Notes under the pieces: generated by a model | Databases searched by the model: none | The model's input: the letters and a program-made list of their open reading frames with translations, nothing else | Told to the model about the DNA's origin: nothing | NCBI GenBank assembly: GCA_947502145.1 | Contig: CANMYO010000004.1 | Location: forward strand, 1-64,000 | Origin: an uncultured Paracoccaceae bacterium | Lineage (GTDB): Bacteria; Pseudomonadota; Alphaproteobacteria; Rhodobacterales; Rhodobacteraceae | Length of the DNA: 64,000 nt | Direction: 5' to 3' | Position numbers and translations under genes: made by a program | Shown here: positions 47,058 to 56,230 of the stretch, one piece after another | How the letters are laid out: each line of letters opens with the position of its first letter | How positions within the stretch are numbered: position 1 is the first letter of the stretch

Positions 47058-47690
47058 ATGCAGAAAAAAGACCCCTTTGGCTTCGACATGTCCGTGTCGA
47101 ACTCGAAAAAGAAAAATCCACGCGGGCGGCGCGGCATGTCCGGGGCGTCCGAAACCTCGCGGCGTGTCTGTGACCACGAAGGCTGCGATGAGCCGGGGAA
47201 GTACCGCGCGCCAAAGTCGCCGGACATTCTGGACGACTACTTTTGGTTTTGTCAGGCTCATGTGCGCGAATACAACCTGAAGTGGAATTTCTTTGACGGA
47301 ACGTCAGAGGCAGAGCTGATGGCACAGATGGACAAGGATCGGGTCTGGGATCGGCCGACAAAGCCATTCAAGAAATCCGCAGAAGAACGTGCCTGGGCGC
47401 GTCTGGGCGTTGATGACCCGCATGAGGTGCTTGGCGGCAATGCCACACAGAACCCGGGGCGCAATCAGGGCGCCGGGCGCAAACTGCCCCCGACCGAGCG
47501 GCGGGCGATCGAAATCCTTGATGCCAAGGACACATGGTCAAAGCCGGAAATTCGCAAGGCTTACAAGGCGTTGATCAAGGTCTTGCACCCGGACATGAAC
47601 GGTGGTGACCGCAGTCAGGAAGATCAGTTGACCGAAGTGGTCTGGGCCTGGGATCAGATCAAGGCCAGCCGCAACTTTGCGGAAAAGTAG
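47058..47690 (+). CDS. J-domain (DnaJ-like) protein
   Basis: The 210-residue protein has an unusual N-terminal half and a C-terminal J domain. The J domain (about 152-206) contains KAYKALIKVLHPDMNGGD with the HPD tripeptide that stimulates DnaK. The N-terminal part carries a Cys/His set (CDHEGCDEPGKYRAPKS...FCQAH) that may bind zinc. It is probably a specialised co-chaperone. In related genomes such a gene commonly sits next to cobS; here about 3 kb of minus-strand genes lie in between. Confidence 0.92.
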   Translation: MQKKDPFGFDMSVSNSKKKNPRGRRGMSGASETSRRVCDHEGCDEPGKYRAPKSPDILDDYFWFCQAHVREYNLKWNFFDGTSEAELMAQMDKDRVWDRPTKPFKKSAEERAWARLGVDDPHEVLGGNATQNPGRNQGAGRKLPPTERRAIEILDAKDTWSKPEIRKAYKALIKVLHPDMNGGDRSQEDQLTEVVWAWDQIKASRNFAEK

Positions 47691-47698
47691 CGCATGGG

Positions 47699-48193
47699 TC
47701 AGGTCGGGATCCCGTCATCCGGCACGGTAAAGAGCGTATCGCGTTCACGCCGCCAAATTGCGATCAACAAATGGCTGGCCAGCACAATGGCCATCCAGAA
47801 AATCAGCAACAGCGGCACCTGAACAAAGGCCAATCCGGCAGCAAATGGGCCAAACATGGTGCCATAACCGGGCAAAGCCAGCGTGCCCGCCATCACCGCT
47901 GCCGCAATGCTGAGCAATGGGAATCCCCACGTGGCGCGTTTTGCGCCCTTCCAGCCGGGGTGGCCGAACCGGTCCCATGTTGAGAACAAGGCCCCCATCG
48001 CGCCCAAGGCACCGGCAAGGATCATCCACAGATCCAGCAGACCAAGCGATCGGATAATCTCTTGCCCACCGCCTAACGTGTTGACAACATTAAACGAAAG
48101 ACCCGCACCAAAAAGGCCCACGCCAATATAGGCGAGAAGCACAGACCGTTCACCATCGGTCAGCGAAAAACGGGTAAAGCCATCAAAAGGCAT
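47699..48193 (-). CDS. hypothetical four-span membrane protein
   Basis: The 164-residue protein has about four membrane helices (GVGLFGAGLSFNVV, LGLLDLWMILAGALGAM, PLLSIAAAVMAGTLAL, VQVPLLLIFWMAIVLAS) and a charged C-terminal tail. I chose the ATG at 48193 with GGAA upstream; a longer form to 48286 has a Cys/His-rich N-terminus without support. Function unknown. It is convergent with the J-domain gene. Confidence 0.7.
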   Translation of the reverse strand: MPFDGFTRFSLTDGERSVLLAYIGVGLFGAGLSFNVVNTLGGGQEIIRSLGLLDLWMILAGALGAMGALFSTWDRFGHPGWKGAKRATWGFPLLSIAAAVMAGTLALPGYGTMFGPFAAGLAFVQVPLLLIFWMAIVLASHLLIAIWRRERDTLFTVPDDGIPT

Positions 48194-48288
48194 TTCAGTT
48201 CCATTGCTGTGGTCCCTCAGACTTATGTGATGATTGCGGCATAAATAAGCGCCAAGTCGCCAAACAAAGTGTTTCGGATTGGGCAACT

Positions 48289-48678
48289 CTAGCCTAAATT
48301 GTTAACCACTCTGAGACGGTCGCGGGTGACAAGATGGGCCAGGATCATCAGCCCGAACCAGGACGGCGCGGCGGCAATATGTTCGTCAAAGGATACAAAA
48401 ACGGTCATGGGTGCGATCCAAACCCCGTCGGGAAAATACATGATCCCGCCCAGCAATCCGGCCCCCAAACAGGTCGCAAGCACAGCCCCCAGGGCTGCGG
48501 ATAACCACCCCGCCAGCCCGGGCTGACCAAATAGTCCGATCGCCAACGCTCCACCTAGGGTTGCGACCAGACCGGTTGCAACCACGAAATCCCATTCCGG
48601 TATGATAATACCGCCCAAGGCGGCTCCGGTCACGCCGATCAGCGCCACGCCGGGCCCGAAAGTCATTGCCAGTTTCAT
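48289..48678 (-). CDS. hypothetical four-span membrane protein
   Basis: The 129-residue, Gly/Ala-rich membrane protein (GVTGAALGGIIIP, LVATLGGALAIGLFG, LSAALGAVLATCLGAGLLGG, SWFGLMILAHLV) is preceded by AGAGGTG. It lies upstream of the other hypothetical membrane protein on the same strand (95-nt gap) and they may be co-transcribed. A terminator for msrB lies immediately upstream of its start. Function unknown. Confidence 0.68.
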   Translation of the reverse strand: MKLAMTFGPGVALIGVTGAALGGIIIPEWDFVVATGLVATLGGALAIGLFGQPGLAGWLSAALGAVLATCLGAGLLGGIMYFPDGVWIAPMTVFVSFDEHIAAAPSWFGLMILAHLVTRDRLRVVNNLG

Positions 48679-48709
48679 CTCTGCACCTCTTGTTTAGTGT
48701 GCAGACATC

Positions 48710-48739
48710 AAAACCCCGCAGTGCGCAGGCACTGCGGGG
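48710..48739 (-). terminator. intrinsic terminator of msrB
   Basis: On the minus strand an 11-bp perfect stem (CCCCGCAGTGC with GCACTGCGGGG, loop of 4) is followed by TTTTG. It lies 30 nt past the msrB stop. Confidence 0.88.
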
Positions 48740-48768
48740 ATGTTTCGCAATTCTTCCGCAATTTGGGT

Positions 48769-49227
48769 CTAGGCGGCGCGGAACACCAGAGAAGCACCGT
48801 TCAGGCAGTGGCGTTTGCCGGTCGGCGCGGGCCCGTCATCGAAGATATGGCCCAGATGGCTGCCACACCGGCGACAATGCGCCTCTGTGCGGACTGTAAA
48901 CAGCTTGTTGTCGGGCTTTGTGCCGATGGCATTGGGCAAGCTCTGATACCAGCTTGGCCAGCCCGTGCCGCTGTCGTATTTTGTGCTTGAGGGATAGAGC
49001 GCCAGATCACACCCGCGGCAGTAGTACGTCCCCGCGTCGTAAAGCTTGTCCAGGGGGCTGCTGCCAGGTGGTTCAGTACCTTCCTGCCGCATGACCTTGT
49101 ATTGCAGGTCGGTCAGCATTGCGCGCCATTGGGCATCTGTGCGGTTGATTTCAAACGCCTGTGCGTGCAGCGCGCCGGGGGCAACGGCACTGGCCAGGGC
49201 AGCAAGGGTAAACGTGCGACGGTTCAT
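48769..49227 (-). CDS. msrB: periplasmic peptide-methionine (R)-S-oxide reductase
   Basis: MsrB reduces methionine-R-sulfoxide in oxidised proteins. The 152-residue protein starts with a twin-arginine-type signal (NRRTFTLAALASAVAPGALHA). The zinc-binding Cys pairs are CRGC and CRRC, and the active-site Cys is in GKRHCLNG. The export signal points to the periplasm, unlike most MsrB. It is followed downstream by a strong terminator and precedes an ECF sigma/anti-sigma pair in the same direction, which could control it. Confidence 0.94.
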   Translation of the reverse strand: MNRRTFTLAALASAVAPGALHAQAFEINRTDAQWRAMLTDLQYKVMRQEGTEPPGSSPLDKLYDAGTYYCRGCDLALYPSSTKYDSGTGWPSWYQSLPNAIGTKPDNKLFTVRTEAHCRRCGSHLGHIFDDGPAPTGKRHCLNGASLVFRAA

Positions 49228-49329
49228 GTCGGGCTCCTATCCATTTCACCTTGGACTAGCAGTCAGCCGCCTTCGCCCGCCAGTAAAACCACGCTGACGC
49301 ACGCGGATGTGAACCTCCTGTGAAGTGGC

Positions 49330-50091
49330 TCAGGTTTCCCAGACGATTGGTGCAATTGCGACAACCTCACCCGTGGGTGCCCCGGTGGGTGATCCCCCAA
49401 GCGGTTCGACGCTGATCGCACAATTGCCGCCATGCAGCAGCTGGCGGTAATCTTCGGGCACCCTCAGCTGTCCGGTCTGCGCCGCCGGAAGAACGCCCAG
49501 CGATATTGGCGCGCGATCCCCGTTGATCAACCACAACTGAAGGTCCTGCCCCTCTGGCGCGCGCCCTGTCCGGCGGTTGAATTCCAGCCATTCACCATCA
49601 TCGGTATAGGCAATTTCGACCACAAGGCTTTCGTCCTCTGACACCAAGGTCGCGGTGGCCGTGGGCAAGGCCAGCGATGGCCCGATTGTGGCATCAATCA
49701 CCCATAGCGCGACAAGGGCCGCCAGCAGCCCGCCGCCGACCGCTGGCAACAGCCCAAGCCGCTGCAACAGGCCGCGCCCCTGCGCTGTGGCTGTTTCGAA
49801 CACCGGCGCGGTGGCGGGCGGTTCGACCTCCTCCGGCTGCGGTGCGGCCACGGCAGCCGTGCCGAATGCGGCCGCGCGTATCTGGTTCAGCAAGGCGGGC
49901 GGTGGCGTTACCGGGGCGATATCATCGGTCAAATCAGCAAGGTTCTCGGCCCAGGCTTCGTATTCCTCGCGAAAATCCGCGTCGCGCGCCATCAGCTGTT
50001 CAAATGCCGCCGCCTCTTCGGGCGCAAGCAGACCCAGCGCGTATTCCGCGGCCAGCATCAGCTCTTCGTCCGGGTCAATGTCATCAGTCAT
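49330..50091 (-). CDS. anti-sigma factor (RskA/ChrR-like, membrane-anchored)
   Basis: The 253-residue protein has an N-terminal cytoplasmic anti-sigma part (EELMLAAEYALGLLAPEEAAAFEQ with a following helix to about 60), a Pro/Ala-rich linker, one membrane helix (about 113-136) and a C-terminal periplasmic domain (WLEFNRRTGRAPEGQDLQLW, later SVEPLGGSPTGAPTG). This matches RskA-type anti-sigma factors that hold their ECF sigma at the membrane. It overlaps the sigma gene by 8 nt. No zinc-binding His/Cys of the ZAS motif is evident. Confidence 0.9.
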   Translation of the reverse strand: MTDDIDPDEELMLAAEYALGLLAPEEAAAFEQLMARDADFREEYEAWAENLADLTDDIAPVTPPPALLNQIRAAAFGTAAVAAPQPEEVEPPATAPVFETATAQGRGLLQRLGLLPAVGGGLLAALVALWVIDATIGPSLALPTATATLVSEDESLVVEIAYTDDGEWLEFNRRTGRAPEGQDLQLWLINGDRAPISLGVLPAAQTGQLRVPEDYRQLLHGGNCAISVEPLGGSPTGAPTGEVVAIAPIVWET

Positions 50092-50629
50092 GTGACAGAC
50101 ACTCTCTCAACTTCAACAGACTGCGACGCAGCCATGTCCTTATGGTGTTCAGCGGCACGTCGAAGACATCTGCCAACTCCTGATAGGTTTCGCCCTCAAG
50201 ATAAGCACGCCGTACGGCCTGCGCCTTTTCCGGGGCAAGCCCTTCCATGCAGTTTACAATCCGCGCCCGATCAGAGGCGGCAATCGCGAGCGCCTCCGGT
50301 CCGGGTGCGGCATCGGCTACTTCTACAGCCTCGTCCATATCGCCCAACCTGGCCTTGCGGGCGCGCAGCCTGTCGATACAGGTATTGCGGGTCACAGTGA
50401 TCAACCAGGTCATCGGGCTGAACCCATTGGCGCTGTAGCGGTCCGCATTGCGCCAGACTTTGACAAATGCATCCTGCAAGGCGTCCTCTGCTTCGGCCCG
50501 GTTGTTCAACACACGCAGGCACACGCCGAATAGTTTCGCCGAGGTCGCAGCATAAAGCGCATCAAACGCGTCGCGGTCACCGCTCGCCATCCCGGCGATC
50601 ATCTCTTCGATGTCAGCGGTGGTCCTCAT
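50084..50629 (-). CDS. ECF-family RNA polymerase sigma factor
   Basis: The 181-residue protein has region 2 (DAFDALYAATSAKLFGVCLRV, then ALQDAFVKVWRNADRY and WLITVTRNTCIDRLR) and region 4 (ALRRAYLEGETYQELADVFDVPLNTIRTWLRRSLLKLREC). The start ATG 50629 has GAGG 7 nt upstream. The pairing with an RskA-type anti-sigma suggests a SigK-like envelope or oxidative stress response. It is divergent from cobS; ECF sigmas often act on their own promoter. Confidence 0.93.
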   Translation of the reverse strand: MRTTADIEEMIAGMASGDRDAFDALYAATSAKLFGVCLRVLNNRAEAEDALQDAFVKVWRNADRYSANGFSPMTWLITVTRNTCIDRLRARKARLGDMDEAVEVADAAPGPEALAIAASDRARIVNCMEGLAPEKAQAVRRAYLEGETYQELADVFDVPLNTIRTWLRRSLLKLRECLSHD

Positions 50630-50731
50630 TCCATGCCTCGCAAGTCGCTCATAACGGCCAGCTTGGCGGAGTTTGAGAAAAACGCAACCAACTGCCGTCG
50701 CAAGTGACAGGAAATGCCGCCTTCCCCTTGG

Positions 50732-50782
50732 CATTCGTCGCGATATGTTGCATCCGCAAGACGACGGATACCGCGACGAATG
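50732..50782. promoter_or_regulatory. 15-nt inverted repeat upstream of cobS
   Basis: CATTCGTCGCGATAT (50732-50746) and ATACCGCGACGAATG (50768-50782) are inverted copies matching at 14 of 15 positions, separated by 21 nt (about two helical turns centre to centre is 36 nt). The right arm ends 12 nt before the cobS ATG (50795). It could be a two-site operator or form a large hairpin in the cobS leader; it lies in the divergent region shared with the ECF sigma gene. Confidence 0.7.
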
Positions 50783-50794
50783 AAAGGCGACACG

Positions 50795-51781
50795 ATGGCC
50801 GACGGCATGATTGATATTGACGCAAAGCCCACCGAAGACATTTCGGTGCGCGAAGTCTTTGGCATCGACTCGGATATGAAGATCAAGGGCTTTGCGGACA
50901 AGACCGATCGCACGCCCGACGTCGACAGCACCTACAAATTCGACCCTGACACCACGCTCGCGATTCTGGCCGGTTTTGGATACAACCGCCGGGTCATGAT
51001 CCAGGGCTATCACGGCACCGGGAAATCCACCCACATCGAACAGGTCGCCGCCCGCCTGAACTGGCCTGCGGTGCGTGTGAACCTCGATTCACATATTTCG
51101 CGGATCGACCTGATTGGCAAAGACGCGATCAAGCTGCGCGATGGTGTGCAGGTCACCGAATTTCACGAAGGCATCCTGCCCTGGGCGCTGCGCAACCCGG
51201 TTGCGATCGTGTTTGATGAATATGATGCAGGCCGCGCCGATGTGATGTTCGTGATCCAGCGGGTGCTGGAACATGACGGCAAACTGACGCTGATGGACCA
51301 GAACCAGATCCTGACTCCGCATAAATATTTTCGTCTGTTTGCGACGGCCAACACCGTTGGTCTGGGTGACACGACCGGCCTTTACCACGGCACCCAGCAG
51401 ATCAACCAGGCGCAGATGGACCGCTGGTCGCTTGTGGCCACGCTGAATTACCTCAGCCACGACGCCGAGGCCGCGATCATCCTGTCCAAATCACCCCACT
51501 TCAACACCGAGGCGGGTCGCAAGACGATTTCGCAGATGGTCACCGTCGCCGACCTGACCCGGACCGCCTTTATGAACGGCGATCTGTCCACCGTCATGTC
51601 ACCCCGCACCGTGCTCGCCTGGGCCGAAAACACCCGCATCTTCCAGGATGTCGGCTACGCCTTCCGCCTGTCTTTCCTCAACAAATGTGATGAGCTTGAG
51701 CGTCAGACCGTCGCCGAATTCTACCAGCGGTGTTTTGACGTGGAACTGCCGGAAAGTGCGGCCAGCCTCAGCCTGGGGTGA
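50795..51781 (+). CDS. cobS: aerobic cobaltochelatase subunit CobS
   Basis: CobS is the AAA+ ATPase of the CobNST chelatase that inserts cobalt into hydrogenobyrinate diamide in aerobic B12 synthesis. The 328-residue protein has GYHGTGKST (Walker A), VIFDEYDAG (Walker B) and a [12 protein letters not shown] sensor loop. AAAGG lies 9 nt before ATG 50795. CobT is encoded downstream on the same strand with an unusually long gap. Confidence 0.96.
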   Translation: MADGMIDIDAKPTEDISVREVFGIDSDMKIKGFADKTDRTPDVDSTYKFDPDTTLAILAGFGYNRRVMIQGYHGTGKSTHIEQVAARLNWPAVRVNLDSHISRIDLIGKDAIKLRDGVQVTEFHEGILPWALRNPVAIVFDEYDAGRADVMFVIQRVLEHDGKLTLMDQNQILTPHKYFRLFATANTVGLGDTTGLYHGTQQINQAQMDRWSLVATLNYLSHDAEAAIILSKSPHFNTEAGRKTISQMVTVADLTRTAFMNGDLSTVMSPRTVLAWAENTRIFQDVGYAFRLSFLNKCDELERQTVAEFYQRCFDVELPESAASLSLG

Positions 51782-52133
51782 TCTGCCGCGGCGATCACGC
51801 CCTTGGCACCTACCCCCGGCGGACTGGTCATTTTGATCTCTGAACAACCTCGCGTTTGGGGTCACGGCAGGATTCGCCGTGCCCTAAACCCCACACCTAG
51901 TCGCCCTTCGAATTTTGCCCACTAGATAGGCCCGGCGTTCTGGGCAAAGGTGACCTATGGGCAGCGTGTTGACCTTTTGGCTGCCAGATCCTCGCTGTTG
52001 GCCCCCTCCCTGCCAACGCGGGGATGTTTTTTGTCAACCCGCCGAACATCGGCCAAATTGACCGCGTCGGGGCTCTGGTATTTGCGCCTTTCGGGCAGTA
52101 GTTTGCGGCGTAACGCTGCGCGAAAGAACCCCG
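51782..52133 (+). other. 352-nt spacer between cobS and cobT with a stem-loop
   Basis: I see no convincing gene. The main structure is a long hairpin at 51855-51888: TTTGGGG-T-CACGGC pairs with GCCGTG-CCCTAAA around a 7-nt loop, with no T-run after it. It could end the cobS transcript or protect it. The rest of the spacer is G+C-rich without clear promoter elements. Confidence 0.5.
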
Positions 52134-54011
52134 ATGTCCAACCCGTCCGACAATCCTGCTGACCCGTTCAAGAAAGCCCTGGCTGAGGCAACCAAAGTCA
52201 TGGCCGACGATCCGGAATTGTCGGTCACCTTTTCCGTCGACCCCGCCGGGCAGACCACCGATACGATCCGGCTGCCGCAGGTGACGCGACGCATGACCCG
52301 GCAAGAGGTGCTGCTGGCGCGTGGCCATGCCGACGCGATGGCGTTGCGCCACAAGTTCCACGATCTCAAGACAAATTCCCGCTATCTGCCACAAGGCCAG
52401 ATGGCACAGGACATCTACAACGCAATGGAAACCGCACGGGTCGAGGCTGTCGGCGCGCGGTTCATGCCCGGCACCGCAGGCAATATTGATGCCAAGATCG
52501 GCAACGAAGCCATGCGCAGGGGTTATGACCAGATCAAACAGCCCTCAGAGGCCCCGCTCGCCACCGCAGCCGGCTATCTGATCCGGCAACTGGCCACCGG
52601 GCGTGATTTGCCACAGGGCGCGTCCAACGTGCTCGAACTTTGGCGCGGCTTTATTGAGGAACAATGCGGTGGCACGCTGGAAAACCTCGATGACATCCTG
52701 AACGATCAGCAGGCATTTGCGAAATTTGCCCGTCAGATCATCCGCGATCTGGGCTACGGCGACCAATTGGGCGATGACCCCGATACCGCTGACGAGGACA
52801 TGGAAGACGAGGCCGAAGAAGGTGCAGACGATCAGGAAGAGCCTGACAGCACCGGCGAAGACGACAGCGACGGGGACGAGGCCGAAGCCTCGCCCGAGCA
52901 GACACAGGAAGAACAGCAGGACGCATCTCAGGCTGAAATCAGCATGGATGATCAGGCTGACGCGGAGATGGGCGAAGAAACGGAAATGCCCGATGGTGAG
53001 GCCCCGATGGAGCCGCCGCAACCGCAGCCGGTGTCTGATGCTGATCCCGACTACCGCGTCTATACCGCTGAATACGATGAGGAAATCGGCGCAGAGGACC
53101 TTGCCGAACCGGCCGAGCTTGAGCGGTTGCGCACCTATCTGGACCAGCAGTTGGAACCGCTCAAAGGCGCGGTAAGTCGTCTGGCCAACAAGCTGCAACG
53201 CCGTTTGCAGGCGAAACAGAACCGGTCCTGGGAATTTGATCGCGAAGAAGGGATCCTGGACGCCGGGCGTTTGGCGCGGATCGTCGCCTCGCCCACGACG
53301 CCGCTGTCTTTCAAGGTCGAAAAAGATACGGAATTTCGCGACACCGTTGTGACGCTGTTGCTGGACAACTCCGGCTCAATGCGGGGGCGCCCGATTTCCA
53401 TCGCGGCAATCTGCGCCGATGTGATGGCGCGCACGCTGGAACGCTGCGACGTCAAGGTCGAGATTCTGGGCTTTACCACCAAAGCGTGGAAAGGCGGGCA
53501 AAGCCGGGAGGATTGGCTCAAGGCCGGGCGCGAAGCGACCCCCGGTCGCCTGAATGATCTGCGGCACATCATCTACAAGGGTGCGGATGCGCCCTGGCGC
53601 CGGACTCGCCCCAATCTGGGGCTGATGATGAAAGAGGGACTGCTGAAGGAAAACATCGACGGTGAGGCGCTCGAATGGGCGCACCGGCGTCTGGCCATGC
53701 GCCAGGAACAGCGCAAAGTGCTGATGGTGATTTCTGATGGCGCGCCGGTAGACGATTCAACTTTGTCCGTTAACCCCGCGAATTACCTCGAAAAACACCT
53801 GCGCGACGTGATCGCGATGATCGAACGGCGCAAACAGGTTGAACTGGCCGCAATTGGGATCGGCCATGACGTGACACGCTATTACAATCGGGCCATCACG
53901 ATCACCGACGTGGAACAGCTGGCGGGGGCCATGACCGAACAGCTGGCCAGCCTGTTTGACGCCGACCCGCGCAAACGGGCCCGCGTGCTGGGCATGCGCA
54001 AGACCGGCTGA
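52134..54011 (+). CDS. cobT: aerobic cobaltochelatase subunit CobT
   Basis: CobT is the partner of CobS, a von Willebrand factor A-type protein. The 625-residue protein has a helical N-terminal domain ([21 protein letters not shown]), a long acidic stretch of Asp/Glu (about 215-300) and a C-terminal vWA domain with the metal site [11 protein letters not shown] and [15 protein letters not shown]. The start ATG 52134 follows AAAG/GAAC. CobN, the third subunit, is not in the window. Confidence 0.96.
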   Translation: MSNPSDNPADPFKKALAEATKVMADDPELSVTFSVDPAGQTTDTIRLPQVTRRMTRQEVLLARGHADAMALRHKFHDLKTNSRYLPQGQMAQDIYNAMETARVEAVGARFMPGTAGNIDAKIGNEAMRRGYDQIKQPSEAPLATAAGYLIRQLATGRDLPQGASNVLELWRGFIEEQCGGTLENLDDILNDQQAFAKFARQIIRDLGYGDQLGDDPDTADEDMEDEAEEGADDQEEPDSTGEDDSDGDEAEASPEQTQEEQQDASQAEISMDDQADAEMGEETEMPDGEAPMEPPQPQPVSDADPDYRVYTAEYDEEIGAEDLAEPAELERLRTYLDQQLEPLKGAVSRLANKLQRRLQAKQNRSWEFDREEGILDAGRLARIVASPTTPLSFKVEKDTEFRDTVVTLLLDNSGSMRGRPISIAAICADVMARTLERCDVKVEILGFTTKAWKGGQSREDWLKAGREATPGRLNDLRHIIYKGADAPWRRTRPNLGLMMKEGLLKENIDGEALEWAHRRLAMRQEQRKVLMVISDGAPVDDSTLSVNPANYLEKHLRDVIAMIERRKQVELAAIGIGHDVTRYYNRAITITDVEQLAGAMTEQLASLFDADPRKRARVLGMRKTG

Positions 54012-54058
54012 CCGCGGGTTTCCCATCACCTCCTCAGATAAGACAGGGCCCTTCAAAC

Positions 54059-55834
54059 ATGTTCCAGACCTTCGAAGTCGCCTCTTCGCCTGATCAGGGA
54101 CCGCCACGGCTGGCAGCGCTGCGGCAGGTCATGCAAACTGCAGCGCTTGACGGATTTCTGGTGCCGCGTGCGGATGCCCATCAGGGTGAATATGTCGCCC
54201 CGGCGGATGATCGTTTGGCCTGGCTCACCGGGTTTACCGGCTCTGCCGGATTTGCCGCCGTTCTTGCCCATATCGCAGGTGTCTTTATCGACGGACGTTA
54301 CCGCCTGCAGGTGCATCAGCAGGTTGCGGCGGATTTCACTCCGGTGCACTGGCCCGAAGTGCAACTTGACGTGTGGTTGAAAGAGCAGATGCCGCAGGGC
54401 GGAACGCTCGGCTTTGATCCATGGTTGCATACCGTGGAAGAGATCGCGGCCCTGCGCAAATCCCTGAAAGAAACCGGGATCATCCTGCGGTCCTGTGACA
54501 ACCTCGTGAACAGGATCTGGCACGATCGCCCGGCCCCACCTAACGCGAAGTTCGAGGCCTATCCAATTGAATACGCAGGTGAAAGCCATGATGACAAGAT
54601 CGCGCGACTGGCCAGCGACATCACCGGCACCGCCGCAATCACCACATTGCCAGACAGTATCGCCTGGCTGCTGAATATCCGCGGCTCCGATATTGAACGC
54701 AATCCTGTCCCACAGGCCTTTGCAATTATCCGGGCCAATGGCCATGTTGACCTGTTTGCCCGCCCCGGCAAGGCCGAACACCTTGCCGGGCACTTTGGGG
54801 ATAAGGTCACGATCAGGGATCAACTTGAATTTCCCGATGCCGTGGCGGCATTGCCTGGCCCGGTGCAGATCGACAACAAATATTGCCCGCAGATTATCGC
54901 CGACAGGCTTGGCGACAAGGCCCGCAACGCGATGGATCCCTGTCTGCTGCCCAAGGCACGCAAGAATGCAACCGAGATTGCAGGCGCGCGGGCGGCACAT
55001 CTGCGCGATGGGGCAGCGATGGTGCGGTTCCTGGCTTGGCTCGACGCCGAGGCCCCCAAGGGCGGGCTTATGGAAATCGACGTCGTCACAGCGCTTGAAA
55101 CCTTTCGGCGCGAAACGAACCAGTTGCGCGACATCAGTTTTGAAACCATTTGCGGCGCCGGTGGAAATGGCGCGATTGTCCATTACCGCGTGACCGAAGA
55201 CAGCAACCGCCCGGTCAAACCGGGGGAACTTTTGCTGGTGGACTCCGGCGGACAATATATCGACGGCACCACCGACATCACCCGCACCGTGATCGTCGGC
55301 ACACCGTCAAACGACCACATTGACTGCTATACCCGGGTGCTGCAGGGGATGATCGCGATCAGCCGCACGCAGTTTCCAAAAGGCGTGTCGGGTCAACATC
55401 TTGACGCCCTGGCGCGCGCACCTCTTTGGGCTGCGGGGCTCGATTACGATCACGGCACCGGCCACGGCGTGGGTGCCTATCTCAGTGTGCACGAAGGCCC
55501 GCAGGGCCTGTCCCGCCGCGCAACCATCCCGTTTGAACCGGGCATGATCCTGTCAAATGAACCGGGGTATTACCGCGCCGATGAATTTGGCATCCGGATC
55601 GAAAACCTGATTGTCGTGCAGGCGGCCCCCAAGGGACCGGACGGGCGCGACCATCTTGCGTTTGAAACCCTGACCTATGTCCCGCTTGACCGTCGTCTGA
55701 TCGACACGGCGCTTTTGGGGCCACAGGAACGGGACTGGATTGATCGTTACCACACAGATACACTGCGCCTGATTGGCCCGCATGTGGACGGGGCGGCGCT
55801 GGACTGGCTGACTAGGGCCTGCGCGCCGTTATAA
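54059..55834 (+). CDS. Xaa-Pro aminopeptidase (aminopeptidase P family)
   Basis: The 591-residue protein has two creatinase-like N-domains and a C-terminal pita-bread domain (about 310-560). The metal-binding residues are LLVDSGGQYIDGTTDITRT (two Asp), GTGHGVGAYLSVHEGPQG (His), SNEPGYYR (Glu) and RIENL (Glu). The length matches the eukaryotic XPNPEP1-like class rather than E. coli PepP (about 440). It likely removes N-terminal residues before Pro in the cytoplasm. It follows cobT by 47 nt on the same strand. Confidence 0.94.
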   Translation: MFQTFEVASSPDQGPPRLAALRQVMQTAALDGFLVPRADAHQGEYVAPADDRLAWLTGFTGSAGFAAVLAHIAGVFIDGRYRLQVHQQVAADFTPVHWPEVQLDVWLKEQMPQGGTLGFDPWLHTVEEIAALRKSLKETGIILRSCDNLVNRIWHDRPAPPNAKFEAYPIEYAGESHDDKIARLASDITGTAAITTLPDSIAWLLNIRGSDIERNPVPQAFAIIRANGHVDLFARPGKAEHLAGHFGDKVTIRDQLEFPDAVAALPGPVQIDNKYCPQIIADRLGDKARNAMDPCLLPKARKNATEIAGARAAHLRDGAAMVRFLAWLDAEAPKGGLMEIDVVTALETFRRETNQLRDISFETICGAGGNGAIVHYRVTEDSNRPVKPGELLLVDSGGQYIDGTTDITRTVIVGTPSNDHIDCYTRVLQGMIAISRTQFPKGVSGQHLDALARAPLWAAGLDYDHGTGHGVGAYLSVHEGPQGLSRRATIPFEPGMILSNEPGYYRADEFGIRIENLIVVQAAPKGPDGRDHLAFETLTYVPLDRRLIDTALLGPQERDWIDRYHTDTLRLIGPHVDGAALDWLTRACAPL

Positions 55835-55884
55835 GACCGTCACATTGCGGGTCTATGCCCTGCATTCTTGAAAGGACGCTGACT

Positions 55885-56226
55885 ATGGCTGACCACATTC
55901 GTATTCGCCCTGCTTCGGGCACCTGGGTCGTTCGCGCTGCGGGCGCGGTTCTGGGTGAATCCACACATGCGCTGGAACTGACCGAGGGCGATTATGCGCC
56001 GGTGATCTATTTCCCGCGCAGAGATCTCGCCATGGCCTTCTTTGACGCCAGCGACACGACATCGCACTGCCCGCACAAGGGTGATGCCAGCTATTTCACC
56101 ATCGTGGCCAAGAGCGGCCCGATGACCGATGCGGCATGGACTTATGAAAACCCCAAGGACGCGGTGGCACAGATCAAGGACCACATTGCGTTCTATACCT
56201 CAAAAGTTACCGTAGAAGAGGTCTAG
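55885..56226 (+). CDS. DUF427 domain protein
   Basis: The 113-residue protein has the DUF427 pattern: LGESTHALELTEGDYAPVIYFPR.D..M, TSHCPHKGDASYFT, and AAWTYENPKDAVAQIKDHIAFY. The ATG at 55885 has AAAGGA about 9 nt upstream. The domain is widespread and of unknown function. It lies 50 nt after the aminopeptidase gene and is convergent with the ClC channel gene (4-nt gap). Confidence 0.92.
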   Translation: MADHIRIRPASGTWVVRAAGAVLGESTHALELTEGDYAPVIYFPRRDLAMAFFDASDTTSHCPHKGDASYFTIVAKSGPMTDAAWTYENPKDAVAQIKDHIAFYTSKVTVEEV

Positions 56227-56230
56227 TCGC

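Noticed and set aside
50630-50794. Cobalamin riboswitch ahead of cobS
   Set aside because: The divergent gap is only 165 nt and no B12-box-like sequence is visible; the inverted repeat is the only strong element.
54053-55255. 400-codon minus-strand frame opposite the aminopeptidase gene
   Set aside because: Frame shadow in high-G+C DNA; the plus-strand frame has full metallopeptidase motifs.
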